Below are positions 44,494-54,264 of a stretch of DNA of 64,000 nt, in pieces. Origin of the DNA: Peptoniphilus lacydonensis. GTDB lineage: Bacteria > Bacillota > Clostridia > Tissierellales > Peptoniphilaceae. A program made the position numbers and the translations under genes. Location of the stretch: contig NZ_FNWF01000003.1 in the NCBI RefSeq assembly GCF_900106515.1, positions 682,001 through 746,000 on the forward strand. Reading direction: 5' to 3'. The notes beneath the pieces are model-generated. The model was not told where the DNA came from, did not search any database, and saw only the letters and a program-made list of their open reading frames with translations. The number at the start of each line of letters is the position of its first letter. Within the stretch, counting starts at the first letter, position 1.

Positions 44494-45247
44494 TTTTGAT
44501 GAGTATATAAAAAATAAATTAAATGAAAGTGTAGAAGATACTTTTCCTTCTGATTTCATTAAAAATAAAATTGACTTAGAAATTAAGTCGACAGAAAGAA
44601 AAGGAGATTTTAAAATGAAAAATAAAAAAGTTTTATTAATAGTTTGTGGAGCACTTGTACTTTCAATGGGTGTTTTCGCAGCAGGAAAAATAACTGGAAC
44701 AATATCATCTTCAAGTTCATATTATAACTACACAAATTACACTGATATGGCTAAGGCAGAAAAGAAAGCTGGTTTTGATGCAAATGTTCCAGAAAATTTA
44801 GGTAAATATAAGTTTGATGGAATTACGATGGTTGATACAGAAGATATAGATGATGCTGGCTCAAAATTAAACAAGCGAAAAGAAATCGCTATAACTTATA
44901 AAAACGATGCTGAAAGAGAAATCATACTATCAATCGATAAAGCTTCCACACCTATTTCTAAAGAGGAGTATCAAGAAATGAGAGAAATAAAGGGTACTCC
45001 TGTCTACTACTCAAGGCTTGAAAGCTTATTTATATCAGATGAAAATGACGCAACAGCAGAAGAACTTGAAAGATCAAAAAATGATCCATTCTTTAACATA
45101 GCAATTGGAGACACGTCACATGAAAGATTAAAATCTGTTTCAAAACACTTAATTTTTGATTACAATGGACTTAAGTATTCCATGATGGCCGACGAAAATA
45201 TGGACGTTAATGAATATTTTGATATGGTAGGAGATATAATTAAATAA
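44486..45247 (+). CDS. Putative membrane anti-sigma factor
   Basis: The 253-residue protein has a short cytosolic N-terminus (NNFDEYIKNKLNE...), one membrane helix near residues 43-62 (VLLIVCGALVLSMGVFAAG), and an extracytoplasmic domain of about 190 residues. No known anti-sigma zinc motif (HxxxCxxC) is present, and the outer domain resembles DUF4367-like sensors only loosely. The call depends on overlap with the sigma gene. ATG at 44486 follows GGAGAG; an earlier in-frame ATG at 44468 lies without a site. Confidence 0.65.
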   Translation: MNNFDEYIKNKLNESVEDTFPSDFIKNKIDLEIKSTERKGDFKMKNKKVLLIVCGALVLSMGVFAAGKITGTISSSSSYYNYTNYTDMAKAEKKAGFDANVPENLGKYKFDGITMVDTEDIDDAGSKLNKRKEIAITYKNDAEREIILSIDKASTPISKEEYQEMREIKGTPVYYSRLESLFISDENDATAEELERSKNDPFFNIAIGDTSHERLKSVSKHLIFDYNGLKYSMMADENMDVNEYFDMVGDIIK

Positions 45248-45296
45248 ATTTTAAAAAGATATAATTTGAATAAATATTAGAAACTTCAAAGCATAC

Positions 45297-45322
45297 AAAA
45301 AGGACCGCCTTGGTCCTTTTTT
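45297..45322. terminator. Bidirectional terminator between anti-sigma and J-domain genes
   Basis: AAAAAGGACC-GCCTT-GGTCCTTTTTT, usable on both strands between convergent genes. Confidence 0.9.
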
Positions 45323-45338
45323 CTATATTTGCATAAAA

Positions 45339-46184
45339 TTAATTTGCCCCACTCATTTTCTTGTACATCTCAATATTAGAGTCGTTTAAAAATTCATAAG
45401 CTGCATTTACTTCTTGAAATTTTTCTTTTGCACCTGGTTCCTTATTTAAATCTGGGTGATATTTCTTTGCCATTTTTCTATATGCAAGCTTCACTTCATA
45501 CTTGTCTGCATTATAATTTATGCCAAGAGTATCACAAGCTTTTTCATATTGATCTTTAAATCCATAACTTGTGTTTTGTGATGAATTACTATTTCCATGA
45601 CTGTTTCCATAGTTTGCACCTTGTCCATTATAATATCCTCCATAGCCCTGTTGCCTAAAAAATTCGTCAAACTGTGAAAAGTCATCAAAAGTTGTCCAAG
45701 TAAATCCTCCAAACTCTCTAAAGCGTCTGTTAAATTCTTCTTCTCTTTGTTTTCTCTTTTCCTCTTCTTGTCTTAACCTTTCTCTTTCTTTCTTTTCCCA
45801 ATATGCTCTACCATATCCAGAAATATTTTCAAATTCATTTTCTTTTCCAAGTAGATAGTGATCTGCCCTGTCATAGAAAAATTCTGTCACCATGTAGTGA
45901 ATATACTTTAAAAAAGATTCTGACACATTCCCGAGAAGTGGCACTACAATTGCCAATATAATTATTGTAGAGAGCCATTTATTTTGAGAAAGTCCTTGCC
46001 ACGCAAAGGGATTTAACAATAAAAGTATTATCAAACATCCGCCCATGGAAATTACATACAAGAAAAATTTTCTAATAGCAGAAAACAAATCCACTGCAAT
46101 ATTTACTATTACTATCAAAAAAGTCAAAATTAGGTCAAAAAGTTTACCCAATCCTTTGTAAAAATATCCTAAAATTTTATTCAT
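45339..46184 (-). CDS. Membrane-anchored J-domain protein
   Basis: The 281-residue protein begins with two or three hydrophobic helices (about 14-35, 42-60 and 70-88), then a charged stretch rich in Glu/Arg, a Gly/Asn/Tyr-rich segment (about 175-210), and a J domain at the C-terminus (about 217-275; [16 protein letters not shown] with the HPD motif). It should recruit DnaK to the membrane. It is not DnaJ itself, which has the J domain first and zinc repeats. It overlaps the metallopeptidase gene by eight bases. Confidence 0.88.
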   Translation of the reverse strand: MNKILGYFYKGLGKLFDLILTFLIVIVNIAVDLFSAIRKFFLYVISMGGCLIILLLLNPFAWQGLSQNKWLSTIIILAIVVPLLGNVSESFLKYIHYMVTEFFYDRADHYLLGKENEFENISGYGRAYWEKKERERLRQEEEKRKQREEEFNRRFREFGGFTWTTFDDFSQFDEFFRQQGYGGYYNGQGANYGNSHGNSNSSQNTSYGFKDQYEKACDTLGINYNADKYEVKLAYRKMAKKYHPDLNKEPGAKEKFQEVNAAYEFLNDSNIEMYKKMSGAN

Positions 46185-46641
46185 TATCTTTCCTTTTTCT
46201 ATACTCTTCTATAAATTTATTATCTTCAATGACAAGTTCCCATTCATTTGCCAAAAATTCCAAGTGATGTGTGAACTCGTGAAGCAAAACTTCTTCTAAC
46301 TTTTCTTTTAAAATTTCTCTTGATGCATATCTATACATTTCCATAAAAGACCCATAATAAATTTTTATTAATCTACCTATGACAGACCTTTGATACTCAC
46401 CCATAATGAGAAGATCTTCCTTAGTAGATTCATCATGATACTTTTTTTCTTCTGTCAAGATTATACCACCATTTAAGTTTTCATAGGCATAAGTTGGAAT
46501 ACTTTCGCAGATTTCTTCTAAAATTTCTTCAACTTCATCTATTCTTTCCAAATAAAATTCATCATAATAAGAGGGATCTTTCAAATTTTCATCGCAAATA
46601 TTATCTTCTTCAAAATCATTATCTATGTAATCTTTTGACAT
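46177..46641 (-). CDS. Small zinc metallopeptidase family protein (Zincin_1 type)
   Basis: The 154-residue protein has one HExxH motif, HEFTHHLEF near residue 126-134, preceded by the family's [15 protein letters not shown] and ITKIYYGSF-like segment ([13 protein letters not shown]). Such proteins are small predicted zinc proteases, substrate unknown. It is first in an operon with the J-domain protein, so a quality-control role is possible. Confidence 0.82.
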   Translation of the reverse strand: MSKDYIDNDFEEDNICDENLKDPSYYDEFYLERIDEVEEILEEICESIPTYAYENLNGGIILTEEKKYHDESTKEDLLIMGEYQRSVIGRLIKIYYGSFMEMYRYASREILKEKLEEVLLHEFTHHLEFLANEWELVIEDNKFIEEYRKRKDNE

Positions 46642-46657
46642 AATTCACCTCTATATA

Positions 46658-46681
46658 GAAAAAACTGTAGTATTCTACAGC
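46658..46681 (-). terminator. Terminator after the opp operon
   Basis: CTGTAG-AATA-CTACAG hairpin followed by TTTTTT on the minus strand. Confidence 0.85.
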
Positions 46682-46718
46682 TTTCTACAATTACTTTTAT
46701 AATACCTAAGAAAAAATT

Positions 46719-47513
46719 TTATACATCTAAATTGACTAGCTTTTCACCAGGAACTGAAGACAATAATCTCTTCGTATAATCTCTTTTTGGATTTTCAAAA
46801 ATTTCTTCGGTTTCATTATACTCCACGCATTTTCCATGATACATCACTAGAACTTCTTCTGCAACATATCTCACAACAGAAAGATCATGGGATATAAAGA
46901 TAATCCCAAGGCCAAGATTTTTCTGCAAATCTTCCAATAAATTTATTATTTGTGCCTGTATTGAAACATCTAATGCTGATGTCGGTTCATCTGCAACAAT
47001 TATTTTTGGATCAACGGCAAGAGCTCTTGCAATCGAAATCCTCTGCCTTTGTCCTCCAGAAAATTCGTGAGGATACCTATTCATGTGGTACTTAGAAAGA
47101 CCACATAGTTCCATAGTTTGCAAAACTTTTTTTTGAATTTTTTTTCTATCTTTTTCACGATTTAAATTTATTATTCCAGATGCAATTATATCTTCACACT
47201 TTTTCCTAGGGTTCAAAGACGAATAAGGATCTTGAAAAATCATCTGCACATCTTTTCTGTAATTTCGCAAATCTTCTTCATTACAATCTAAAATATTTTT
47301 ATCTTCATAAATTATTTTACCACTTGCATCAGGATAAAGACCCATTATACATCTTGCAAGAGTAGATTTCCCCGATCCACTTTCTCCAACAATTCCAATT
47401 GTCTGAGCACTTTTTAAATCAAAGGAAATATTATCCACTGCTTTTAAAATTTTATCTTTTTTCTTAAATTCTTTAGTTACATTCATAACTTGTAATATTT
47501 TTTTATCTTTCAT
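46719..47513 (-). CDS. oppF: Oligopeptide ABC transporter ATP-binding protein (OppF type)
   Basis: The 264-residue ATPase has Walker A GESGSGKSTLA near 48, the Q-loop MIFQDPYSSLNPR, signature FSGGQRQRISIARAL and Walker B IIVADEPTSALD. It pairs with OppD to power peptide import. ATG at 47513 is preceded by GGGTGATGTT. Its tail is short compared with standard OppF and lacks the extra C-terminal Cys-rich domain, which OppD has. Confidence 0.92.
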   Translation of the reverse strand: MKDKKILQVMNVTKEFKKKDKILKAVDNISFDLKSAQTIGIVGESGSGKSTLARCIMGLYPDASGKIIYEDKNILDCNEEDLRNYRKDVQMIFQDPYSSLNPRKKCEDIIASGIINLNREKDRKKIQKKVLQTMELCGLSKYHMNRYPHEFSGGQRQRISIARALAVDPKIIVADEPTSALDVSIQAQIINLLEDLQKNLGLGIIFISHDLSVVRYVAEEVLVMYHGKCVEYNETEEIFENPKRDYTKRLLSSVPGEKLVNLDV

Positions 47514-47517
47514 AACA

Positions 47518-48474
47518 TCACCCATACAGAAAGCAACTGACCTTATGGCCATCTATATCAATTTCTTCTGGAATTTTCTCTTCACAAATTTTCATTTTTT
47601 TATCGCATCTGTCACAAAAATAACAACAATCCTTTAGGCCAATTGGATTTGGAACAGCACCTCTTATAGAATAAAGTTTTTCTCTCTTTTTGTGTGCACT
47701 TGGTATTGATTTTATTAATCCCTTTGTATAAGGGTGAAGAGGATTTTCAAAAATTTCTTCTGTGCTAGCTCTTTCAACAACTTTTCCTGCATACATTACA
47801 TTCACATAGTCCGCAATATCAGAAACAACAGCCAAATCGTGAGTTATAAAAATAATTGAAGTGTTCATATCTTTCTTTAATTTTTTCATTAATTCCAAAA
47901 CTTCTTTTTGAATTGTGACATCAAGAGCCGTTGTGGGCTCGTCTGCTATTAAAAGTTTTGGATTTGAAGAAAGTGCCATTGCAATCATAATTCTTTGCCT
48001 CATCCCACCAGAAAGTTCGTGAGGATAAGAATTATAAATTTCTTCTGCTCTATCTATCTCAACTTTTTTTATCATCTCAACAGACTTTTCCTTTGCAGTT
48101 TTTTTGTCCATATTAAAATGAGTCCTAAAAACTTCGGACATTTGGTATCCAATTTTTAATGCAGGATTTAAAGAAGTCATTGGCTCTTGGAAAATCATAG
48201 AAATTTCATTTCCCCTTATATGTCTAAGCTCTTTTGCTGAAAGTTCTAAAAGATTTTTTCCCTCAAAATTTATTTCTCCAGAAATCTTTTCAATGGAAGA
48301 TTTATCGAGAAGCCCCATAATGGCAAGTGAAGTAACAGATTTTCCCGATCCGCTTTCTCCTACAATTGCCGTTGTCTTTCCACCTAAAATATTTAAATCT
48401 ACTTTATTTACTGCTTTTACAATTCCATCTGAACTTTTAAAAAACACTTCAAGATCTTTTATTTCTAATAACAT
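47518..48474 (-). CDS. oppD: Oligopeptide ABC transporter ATP-binding protein (OppD type)
   Basis: The 318-residue ATPase has Walker A GESGSGKSVTSLA, signature LSGGMRQRIMIAMAL, Walker B LLIADEPTTALD, and the C-terminal oligopeptide/dipeptide domain with four Cys (CCYFCDRC and following), which can bind an Fe-S cluster in related proteins. ATG at 48474 follows GGAGGTAGT. It begins two bases after oppC. Confidence 0.93.
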   Translation of the reverse strand: MLLEIKDLEVFFKSSDGIVKAVNKVDLNILGGKTTAIVGESGSGKSVTSLAIMGLLDKSSIEKISGEINFEGKNLLELSAKELRHIRGNEISMIFQEPMTSLNPALKIGYQMSEVFRTHFNMDKKTAKEKSVEMIKKVEIDRAEEIYNSYPHELSGGMRQRIMIAMALSSNPKLLIADEPTTALDVTIQKEVLELMKKLKKDMNTSIIFITHDLAVVSDIADYVNVMYAGKVVERASTEEIFENPLHPYTKGLIKSIPSAHKKREKLYSIRGAVPNPIGLKDCCYFCDRCDKKMKICEEKIPEEIDIDGHKVSCFLYG

Positions 48475-48475
48475 A

Positions 48476-49318
48476 CTACCTCCTGAATTTTGGATCAAAA
48501 GTATCTCTAAGAGCATCGCCAACAACATTTAAAACTAAAATTGTTATTGCAATTGCAAGTCCGGGGAAAAATGTCATATACGGATAATTTCTAATATACG
48601 CTCTTCCTTCTGAAAGCATTTGACCCCACTCTGCCTCTGGCGGCATAATTCCCATTCCTATAAAAGAAAGAGAAGCTGCAGACAAAATCGCAGTTCCAAC
48701 TCCAATTGTTGCTTGAACAATTATTGGTGCAAAACAATTGGGAAGAATTTCTGTAAAAATTAATTTAAAAGTTTTTACACCAGATAATTTTGCAGCTTCA
48801 ACATATTCAAGATTCTTCACTGATAGAACTTGACTTCTAACAATTCTAGCATAACTTGGTATGGAAGAAAGTGAAACCGCTAAAATTAAATTTTTCATTC
48901 CTCCTCCAAGTGCTGCTGCAAGTGCAATTGCAAGAACTAGTTGTGGTATGGATAAAATAGTGTCCATAATTCTCATTATAATTGCATCAAAAATTCCTTC
49001 ATAATATCCAGCAAAAGCTCCAATTATTACTCCAATCACAGTTGAAATTATGACAGATGTAAATCCAATCTTAAGGGATACTTTTGCACCATGTAAAACT
49101 CTTGAAAAAATATCTCTGCCAAAGTTATCCGTTCCCATTAAATGCGCGCTTCCTGGCTTTAAAAAATTCTCTTTTGGATATTGCTTTGTATAATCATAGG
49201 GAGATATTACATCTGCAAAAATTGCAACAATAATTATTAAAATTAAAATTACAAGAGCTACTACTGCAACTTTATTTTTGCTATAATACTTAAAAAAATT
49301 TTTTAGTCTTTTTTTCAT
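48476..49318 (-). CDS. oppC: Oligopeptide ABC transporter permease (OppC type)
   Basis: The 280-residue permease has an N-terminal helix, the loop HLMGTDNFGRDIFSRVLHG typical of OppC/DppC, five more helices, and the EAA loop (EAAKLSGVKTFKLIFTEILPN) that contacts the ATPases. Confidence 0.94.
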   Translation of the reverse strand: MKKRLKNFFKYYSKNKVAVVALVILILIIIVAIFADVISPYDYTKQYPKENFLKPGSAHLMGTDNFGRDIFSRVLHGAKVSLKIGFTSVIISTVIGVIIGAFAGYYEGIFDAIIMRIMDTILSIPQLVLAIALAAALGGGMKNLILAVSLSSIPSYARIVRSQVLSVKNLEYVEAAKLSGVKTFKLIFTEILPNCFAPIIVQATIGVGTAILSAASLSFIGMGIMPPEAEWGQMLSEGRAYIRNYPYMTFFPGLAIAITILVLNVVGDALRDTFDPKFRR

Positions 49319-49325
49319 ATCCCAC

Positions 49326-50255
49326 CTACTTGTACTCTGACTTTATTCTAGGATTTATAAATCCATATAAAATATCAACTACAATTGAAATTAGAGAATA
49401 AACTATTGCAATAAGCATTATTGCTCCAAGAATAGTTGGATAATCTCTAGTTTTTATTGACTCCACCATTAATCTTCCAATACCAGGAATAGAAAAAATT
49501 GTTTCAGTCAATATACTTCCACCTAAAAGTCCACCTGCTTGAAGCCCAATAGTTGTTATAACAGGAATCATAGCATTTTTAAGTGCGTGAACAAAAATAA
49601 TTTTTGATTTTTTAAGACCCTTTGCTTTTGAAGTTCTAATATAGTCCTTGTCCAAAACATCAAGCATAGCTGATCTTGTCATTCTCATAATTACTGCAGA
49701 AGATTGAAATCCCAAAGCAATCCATGGAAGTATCATGTGCTTTATAGAAGAAAATCCAGAAGCAGGAAGAACTCTAAGTTTTGTTGAAAAAATAATTATT
49801 AATAGAAGCCCTGACCAAAAAATTGGCATTGCAAGTCCAATCATACCAACAGTTGTTATTATTGAATCAACAATAGTATTTTTCTTTAAAGCTGCAATTA
49901 TACCAAAAGTAATTCCAAAAACTATTGCAATAACAAGGCTTCCCCCTGCAAGTTTCATAGTTGTTGGAAATACTCTTAGAAGTGCTTCTGATACTGACTT
50001 GCCTGATTGGTAACTAGTTCCCAAATCAAAATGGAAAATTAAATTTTTTAAATAACTTCCATATTGGACAATAAAAGGTCTATTAAGACCCAAGCTTTCT
50101 CTTATGGCATCTACAGCTTCCTTTGTTGCGTCAGGCCCTGCAACTGCAAGAGCTGCATCTCCTGGTGATAAATATAGAAGAAGAAATACTATAAAGCTCA
50201 CACCTAAAAGTGTGGGTATTAATATTAAAAGTCTTTTTAAAATATATTTTGTCAT
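49326..50255 (-). CDS. oppB: Oligopeptide ABC transporter permease (OppB type)
   Basis: The 309-residue permease starts MTKYILKRLLILIPTLLGVS, typical for OppB/DppB; ATG at 50255 is preferred (AAAGGAT upstream) over one five codons earlier. The EAA-like loop is YIRTSKAKGLKKSKIIFVHA. An intrinsic hairpin lies between the upstream oppA and this gene. Confidence 0.94.
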   Translation of the reverse strand: MTKYILKRLLILIPTLLGVSFIVFLLLYLSPGDAALAVAGPDATKEAVDAIRESLGLNRPFIVQYGSYLKNLIFHFDLGTSYQSGKSVSEALLRVFPTTMKLAGGSLVIAIVFGITFGIIAALKKNTIVDSIITTVGMIGLAMPIFWSGLLLIIIFSTKLRVLPASGFSSIKHMILPWIALGFQSSAVIMRMTRSAMLDVLDKDYIRTSKAKGLKKSKIIFVHALKNAMIPVITTIGLQAGGLLGGSILTETIFSIPGIGRLMVESIKTRDYPTILGAIMLIAIVYSLISIVVDILYGFINPRIKSEYK

Positions 50256-50285
50256 ATCTAATCCTTTCATTTGTCAGAAAAGATA

Positions 50286-50315
50286 AAATTCACCAAAGAA
50301 GACCTTGGTGAATTT
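50286..50315 (-). terminator. Hairpin between oppA and oppB (possible attenuator)
   Basis: Arms AAATTCACCAA-G / CTTGGTGAATTT with a short loop; on the minus strand TATCTTTT follows. A partial stop here would give more binding protein than membrane subunits. Confidence 0.6.
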
Positions 50316-50323
50316 AAAAAAAA

Positions 50324-51850
50324 TTATTTTTCTAGAAGAAATACATCTTTAAGTTCTTGTGGATATTTTGGAAGAAGATCAAGACCTTCTACTTTGTTAT
50401 TACTTGCCACAATTGTTTCTCCATAACAAATATATAGCCATGGATATTCTTCGTTTATAAGCTCTTGGGCTCTCTTATAAATTTGTTCCCTCTTAGAATC
50501 ATCAACCGTTAAAAGGCCTTCTTTTATTAAATTATCAAGTTCTTCATTTCCAAAGTACATATAATTTGGACCTTGCCCCTTATTTGCAGAAGAAAAAGGT
50601 TGCAACAATTCATAATGTGCATCAACAACTGAAGGATTCCAACTCATAATAAACATATTATGTTCTTTTCTTTTTAGAGAATCTATAAAAGCACCCCATT
50701 CTAGTCTTTCTACATCAAGACCAATGCCGTATTCTTTTAGCTGATCTTGCATCATTGTAGCTACATTTACTCTTTGAGTATTATCAGAAGTGTATATAGA
50801 AAGATTTGTGCCTTCTGTAACTCCTGCAGCTGCAAAAAGTTCCTTAGCCTTTTCTTTATTTACTCCATTTGGTTTTACTGAATCTGCGATAGAATATTTA
50901 AAATTTGGATTGACAGGACTTGTTGCAAGTTTTCCACTTTCCATATACACAGTTTCAAAAATTGTATTCATGTCAATGGCATTTACCATTGCCTCTCTAG
51001 CTTCTTTTTTATCGAAAGGAGCTTTTTCCATGTTAAATCCTATAAAGTGAATTGAATTGTCAAGTTTTCTATAAAGTTTCAAATCATCGTGATCTTTAAT
51101 ATTTGGAACTTCTGCTGGATCAATCCTATAAGCAAGATCAACTCCACCACTTTCAAGTTCTATAATTCTTTGAGATGCTTCTGGGATAACTTTCATTTCA
51201 ATTCCAGAAATTTTTGGTGCATCGCCCCAATAATTTTCATTTACTGAGAATGTTGCATGGTCATTTTGTACCCATTCGTCAAGTACAAATGGTCCTGTTC
51301 CCATTGGCTTTGTTGCAAGATCTGCTCCACCTTCCACATACTTCTTAGATAAAATAGAAACAGCAGGATGTGAAAGTGAATTTAAAAATGCAGCATCTGG
51401 TTCTGTAAGTTTAAATGAAAATGTTAAATCATCTTTCTTTTCATAAGAATTTGGATCAATCTTTCCATAGAAAGATTCAAACTTTTCGCTTGATGCAGCC
51501 CTTTTAAGTGTGAATATTACATCATCAACAGTAAGCGGATCTCCATTAGAAAACTTAACTTTCTCTCTTAACTTAACTTTAAAAGTTTGTGGATCGGGAT
51601 TTTCAATTGATTCTGCAAGAGAATTTACAAGTTCACCCTTTGAATTTCTTTTAACTAAAGTATCGTAAACTTGAATAATAATATTTTCTGCATAGTCGTC
51701 ATTTATCGAATTTGTTTCTAATGTAGTTGCATCTTCTGCAACTGCTACTTTTAGTACAGGTGCTTCTCCCTCTTTTTCTTCTTTATTAGAGCAACCTGTC
51801 ATAAAAAGTGCAATCATTAAAGCCATAACTACTATTATTCTTTTCTTCAT
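50324..51850 (-). CDS. oppA: Peptide-binding lipoprotein (SBP family 5)
   Basis: The 508-residue substrate-binding protein starts with a lipoprotein signal (KKRIIVVMALMIALFMTGC, Cys20 lipidated). Family-5 features include YDTLVKRNSKGELVNSLAES, ending MGTGPFVLDEWVQND near 190 and LSIYTSDNTQRVNVA. It binds peptides outside the membrane and hands them to OppBC. Its ATG overlaps the murA stop (TAATG), and the ribosome site is weak, so translation may depend on murA. Confidence 0.93.
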   Translation of the reverse strand: MKKRIIVVMALMIALFMTGCSNKEEKEGEAPVLKVAVAEDATTLETNSINDDYAENIIIQVYDTLVKRNSKGELVNSLAESIENPDPQTFKVKLREKVKFSNGDPLTVDDVIFTLKRAASSEKFESFYGKIDPNSYEKKDDLTFSFKLTEPDAAFLNSLSHPAVSILSKKYVEGGADLATKPMGTGPFVLDEWVQNDHATFSVNENYWGDAPKISGIEMKVIPEASQRIIELESGGVDLAYRIDPAEVPNIKDHDDLKLYRKLDNSIHFIGFNMEKAPFDKKEAREAMVNAIDMNTIFETVYMESGKLATSPVNPNFKYSIADSVKPNGVNKEKAKELFAAAGVTEGTNLSIYTSDNTQRVNVATMMQDQLKEYGIGLDVERLEWGAFIDSLKRKEHNMFIMSWNPSVVDAHYELLQPFSSANKGQGPNYMYFGNEELDNLIKEGLLTVDDSKREQIYKRAQELINEEYPWLYICYGETIVASNNKVEGLDLLPKYPQELKDVFLLEK

Positions 51851-53112
51851 TAATCATCGTCCCTTCTTATTCTTCTTATATCTGCTCCAAGATTTCTAAA
51901 CTTTTCTTCTATATTCTCATATCCCCTGTCAATATGATGAATTTCAGAAATTTCAGTCTGTCCCTCAGAAACAAGCCCCGCAAGAATAAGCGCAGCCCCT
52001 GCTCTTAAATCTGTGGCAGAAACCTTAGATCCATATAGTTTACTCTTACCCAATAGAATAGCTTCTCTATCTATTACTTTTATTTTTGCTCCCATTTTCT
52101 TTAGCTCTTCTGCATGCATAAACCTGTTCTCAAAAACTGTTTCAATTATGGAAGATTGACCATCAGCTTGTGTTAAAAGTGCCATAAATTGAGCCTGAAG
52201 ATCTGTTGGAAATCCTGGATGTGGAAGAGTCTTTATTTCAATTGACTTAATATCTTTTGTACCAATAACTCTAACACAATCTCCATTTTCAATTATCTTT
52301 GCACCACTTTCCTCTAACTTTGCAATCACAGGTTTCAAATGAGAAGTTATTACATTTTCAATAGTAATATCTCCGCCAGTTATAGCAGATGCAACCATAA
52401 AAGTTCCCGCTTCGATTCTATCTGGTATAACTTGATGTGTGCAACCCCTAAGTTTTTCCACACCTTTTATTTTTATAGTAGACGTGCCTGCACCCATTAC
52501 CTTTGCTCCCATTTTATTTAAAAAGTTTGCAAGATCTACTATCTCAGGTTCCATGGCACAGTTTTCCATAATAGTTTCTCCCTTTGCAAGTACAGCCGCC
52601 GTCATAATATTTTCAGTTGCACCTACTGATGGAAAATCTAAATAAATTCTATTTCCAATAAGACTATCACACTCTGCTTTTATCTCACCATGAGTCATCT
52701 CAATATCTGCCCCTAAAGCTCTAAATCCCTTTAAGTGAAGATCAATTGGTCTTGTGCCAATATTACAACCTCCAGGAAGAGAATTGTGTGCCTTATTTAA
52801 TTTTGCGAGAAGAGGTCCCATCACAAGAAAAGAAGCTCTCATTTTACTCATAAGTTCATAATCTGTTTCATAAGAATTAAGACCACTTGGATCTATTACA
52901 AGCTTATTCCCATCTTTATCTATTTCAAGTCCAAGTTTTCTCAAAACCTCTGTCATTATTTCCACATCTTTTAATTCTGGAACATCTTCTAAAACAATTT
53001 CTTCTGTTCCAAGAATTGTTGCCGCCAAAATTGGAAGTGCTGCATTTTTCGCACCTGAAATTCTAACATTTCCCCTTAGTGGACCATTTGGTTTTACTAA
53101 AATTTTATCCAA
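51850..53112 (-). CDS. murA: UDP-N-acetylglucosamine 1-carboxyvinyltransferase
   Basis: The 420-residue enzyme makes the first committed precursor of peptidoglycan from UDP-GlcNAc and phosphoenolpyruvate. The catalytic, fosfomycin-reactive Cys is Cys116 in LPGGCNIGTRPIDLH. Start is TTG at 53110-53112 behind GGGAGGAATCCTT, which yields the family start (DKILVKPNGPLRGNV); an ATG five codons upstream lies in the ribosome site. It forms one transcript with the opp genes, an uncommon pairing. Confidence 0.95.
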   Translation of the reverse strand: MDKILVKPNGPLRGNVRISGAKNAALPILAATILGTEEIVLEDVPELKDVEIMTEVLRKLGLEIDKDGNKLVIDPSGLNSYETDYELMSKMRASFLVMGPLLAKLNKAHNSLPGGCNIGTRPIDLHLKGFRALGADIEMTHGEIKAECDSLIGNRIYLDFPSVGATENIMTAAVLAKGETIMENCAMEPEIVDLANFLNKMGAKVMGAGTSTIKIKGVEKLRGCTHQVIPDRIEAGTFMVASAITGGDITIENVITSHLKPVIAKLEESGAKIIENGDCVRVIGTKDIKSIEIKTLPHPGFPTDLQAQFMALLTQADGQSSIIETVFENRFMHAEELKKMGAKIKVIDREAILLGKSKLYGSKVSATDLRAGAALILAGLVSEGQTEISEIHHIDRGYENIEEKFRNLGADIRRIRRDDD

Positions 53113-53257
53113 AAGGATTCCTCCCATTTATTATATTTAATTATTTATATCAATTTAATTATATCATAGACTTTTAGAATATATAAGAATTTAAAATTAT
53201 AGCATCTTAATAAATTTAAAAAATCATTATAGCTTTCTTAAAACTTTATAACTATAA

Positions 53258-53289
53258 AAATGGTGTAAAAATTTCTTCTTACACCATAA
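53258..53289 (-). terminator. Terminator after ogg
   Basis: ATGGTGTAA / TTACACCAT hairpin with TTTTT on the minus strand. Confidence 0.8.
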
Positions 53290-53347
53290 CATTTTTTAAT
53301 AATTATATAAAACCAAATTAATATTTTTAATATTAAGCTACAAAAAA

Positions 53348-54223
53348 TTATTTTCCCAATTTATTTTCTCTTCCATAATAAAATAAATATTGATTTGCAA
53401 ATCCAGCATTTTTTCCAAAAACTTCTCTGCCACGCATTGCAATTTTTGACTTTGGTGTGACTTCTTTTAAGTAAAGTTTTTCCATTACTCTTTTTATCCA
53501 CACATCTACGGGAAATGATTCTTTCCTATCAAAGGCAAAAAGTAAAATACAATCTGCCACTTTTGGCCCAACACCTGGCAAAATTTGAAGTGCAGCTCTT
53601 GCATCTTCTAATTCCATTTTTTCTATTTCAGAAATATTTACTTCTCCACTATCTATTAATTTCGCAGTTTCAACAATTCTCTTATCTCTAAATCCAACTC
53701 TTGCAAATTCTCTAAGATCTTCTGCTTTAGCTTCTTTCAATCTATCTGCACTTGGAAAGGAAAAATACTTTCTATTTTCATCCTCTGAAATAAAATCTCC
53801 ATACATCTGTGAAATTTTTTCAATAGACTTTTTTATTCTTGGAATTTGATTGTTTGCAGAAATGATAAAGGAAATAATAGTTTCGAATTTTTCTTGATTT
53901 AAAATTCTAATTCCCTTGCCATATTCTGTGGCATTTTTCATTATTTCATCTCTTGATAATTCATCTATTATCTCTTTATAATTTCGATCTAGGTCAAAAT
54001 AATTATAAAAAATTTGATAAAAAGATGCTTTATCTACTCCTCTTAAAACAATTTCTCCGTTTATTTTTTTTACATTTGCAACTTTCCCATTAGTTACAAA
54101 TGTAAAACTTCCATCACTTTCTTCAAACCACCTAAAAGCCTGTCCACAAGTAAAAATATCCTTTGGGTCGAATTCATATAAATCACTTATTATGCAAAAA
54201 TCTTTAGCAAAACTTATCTTCAT
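53348..54223 (-). CDS. ogg: 8-oxoguanine DNA glycosylase (OGG1-like)
   Basis: The 291-residue protein has an N-terminal OGG domain (FTCGQAFRWFEESDG) and the HhH-GPD core: the hairpin-helix-hairpin LPGVGPKVADCILLF near 215-230, then DRKESFPVDVWIKRV, which has the catalytic Lys and the Asp of the family. It removes oxidised guanine. ATG follows GGGAG. Confidence 0.92.
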   Translation of the reverse strand: MKISFAKDFCIISDLYEFDPKDIFTCGQAFRWFEESDGSFTFVTNGKVANVKKINGEIVLRGVDKASFYQIFYNYFDLDRNYKEIIDELSRDEIMKNATEYGKGIRILNQEKFETIISFIISANNQIPRIKKSIEKISQMYGDFISEDENRKYFSFPSADRLKEAKAEDLREFARVGFRDKRIVETAKLIDSGEVNISEIEKMELEDARAALQILPGVGPKVADCILLFAFDRKESFPVDVWIKRVMEKLYLKEVTPKSKIAMRGREVFGKNAGFANQYLFYYGRENKLGK

Positions 54224-54239
54224 TTAAACTCCCACAAAT

Positions 54240-54264
54240 AAAAAGCCTATTAATAAACAATAGG
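54240..54264 (-). terminator. Terminator after rex
   Basis: CCTATT / AATAGG hairpin followed by CTTTTTATTT on the minus strand. Confidence 0.7.
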
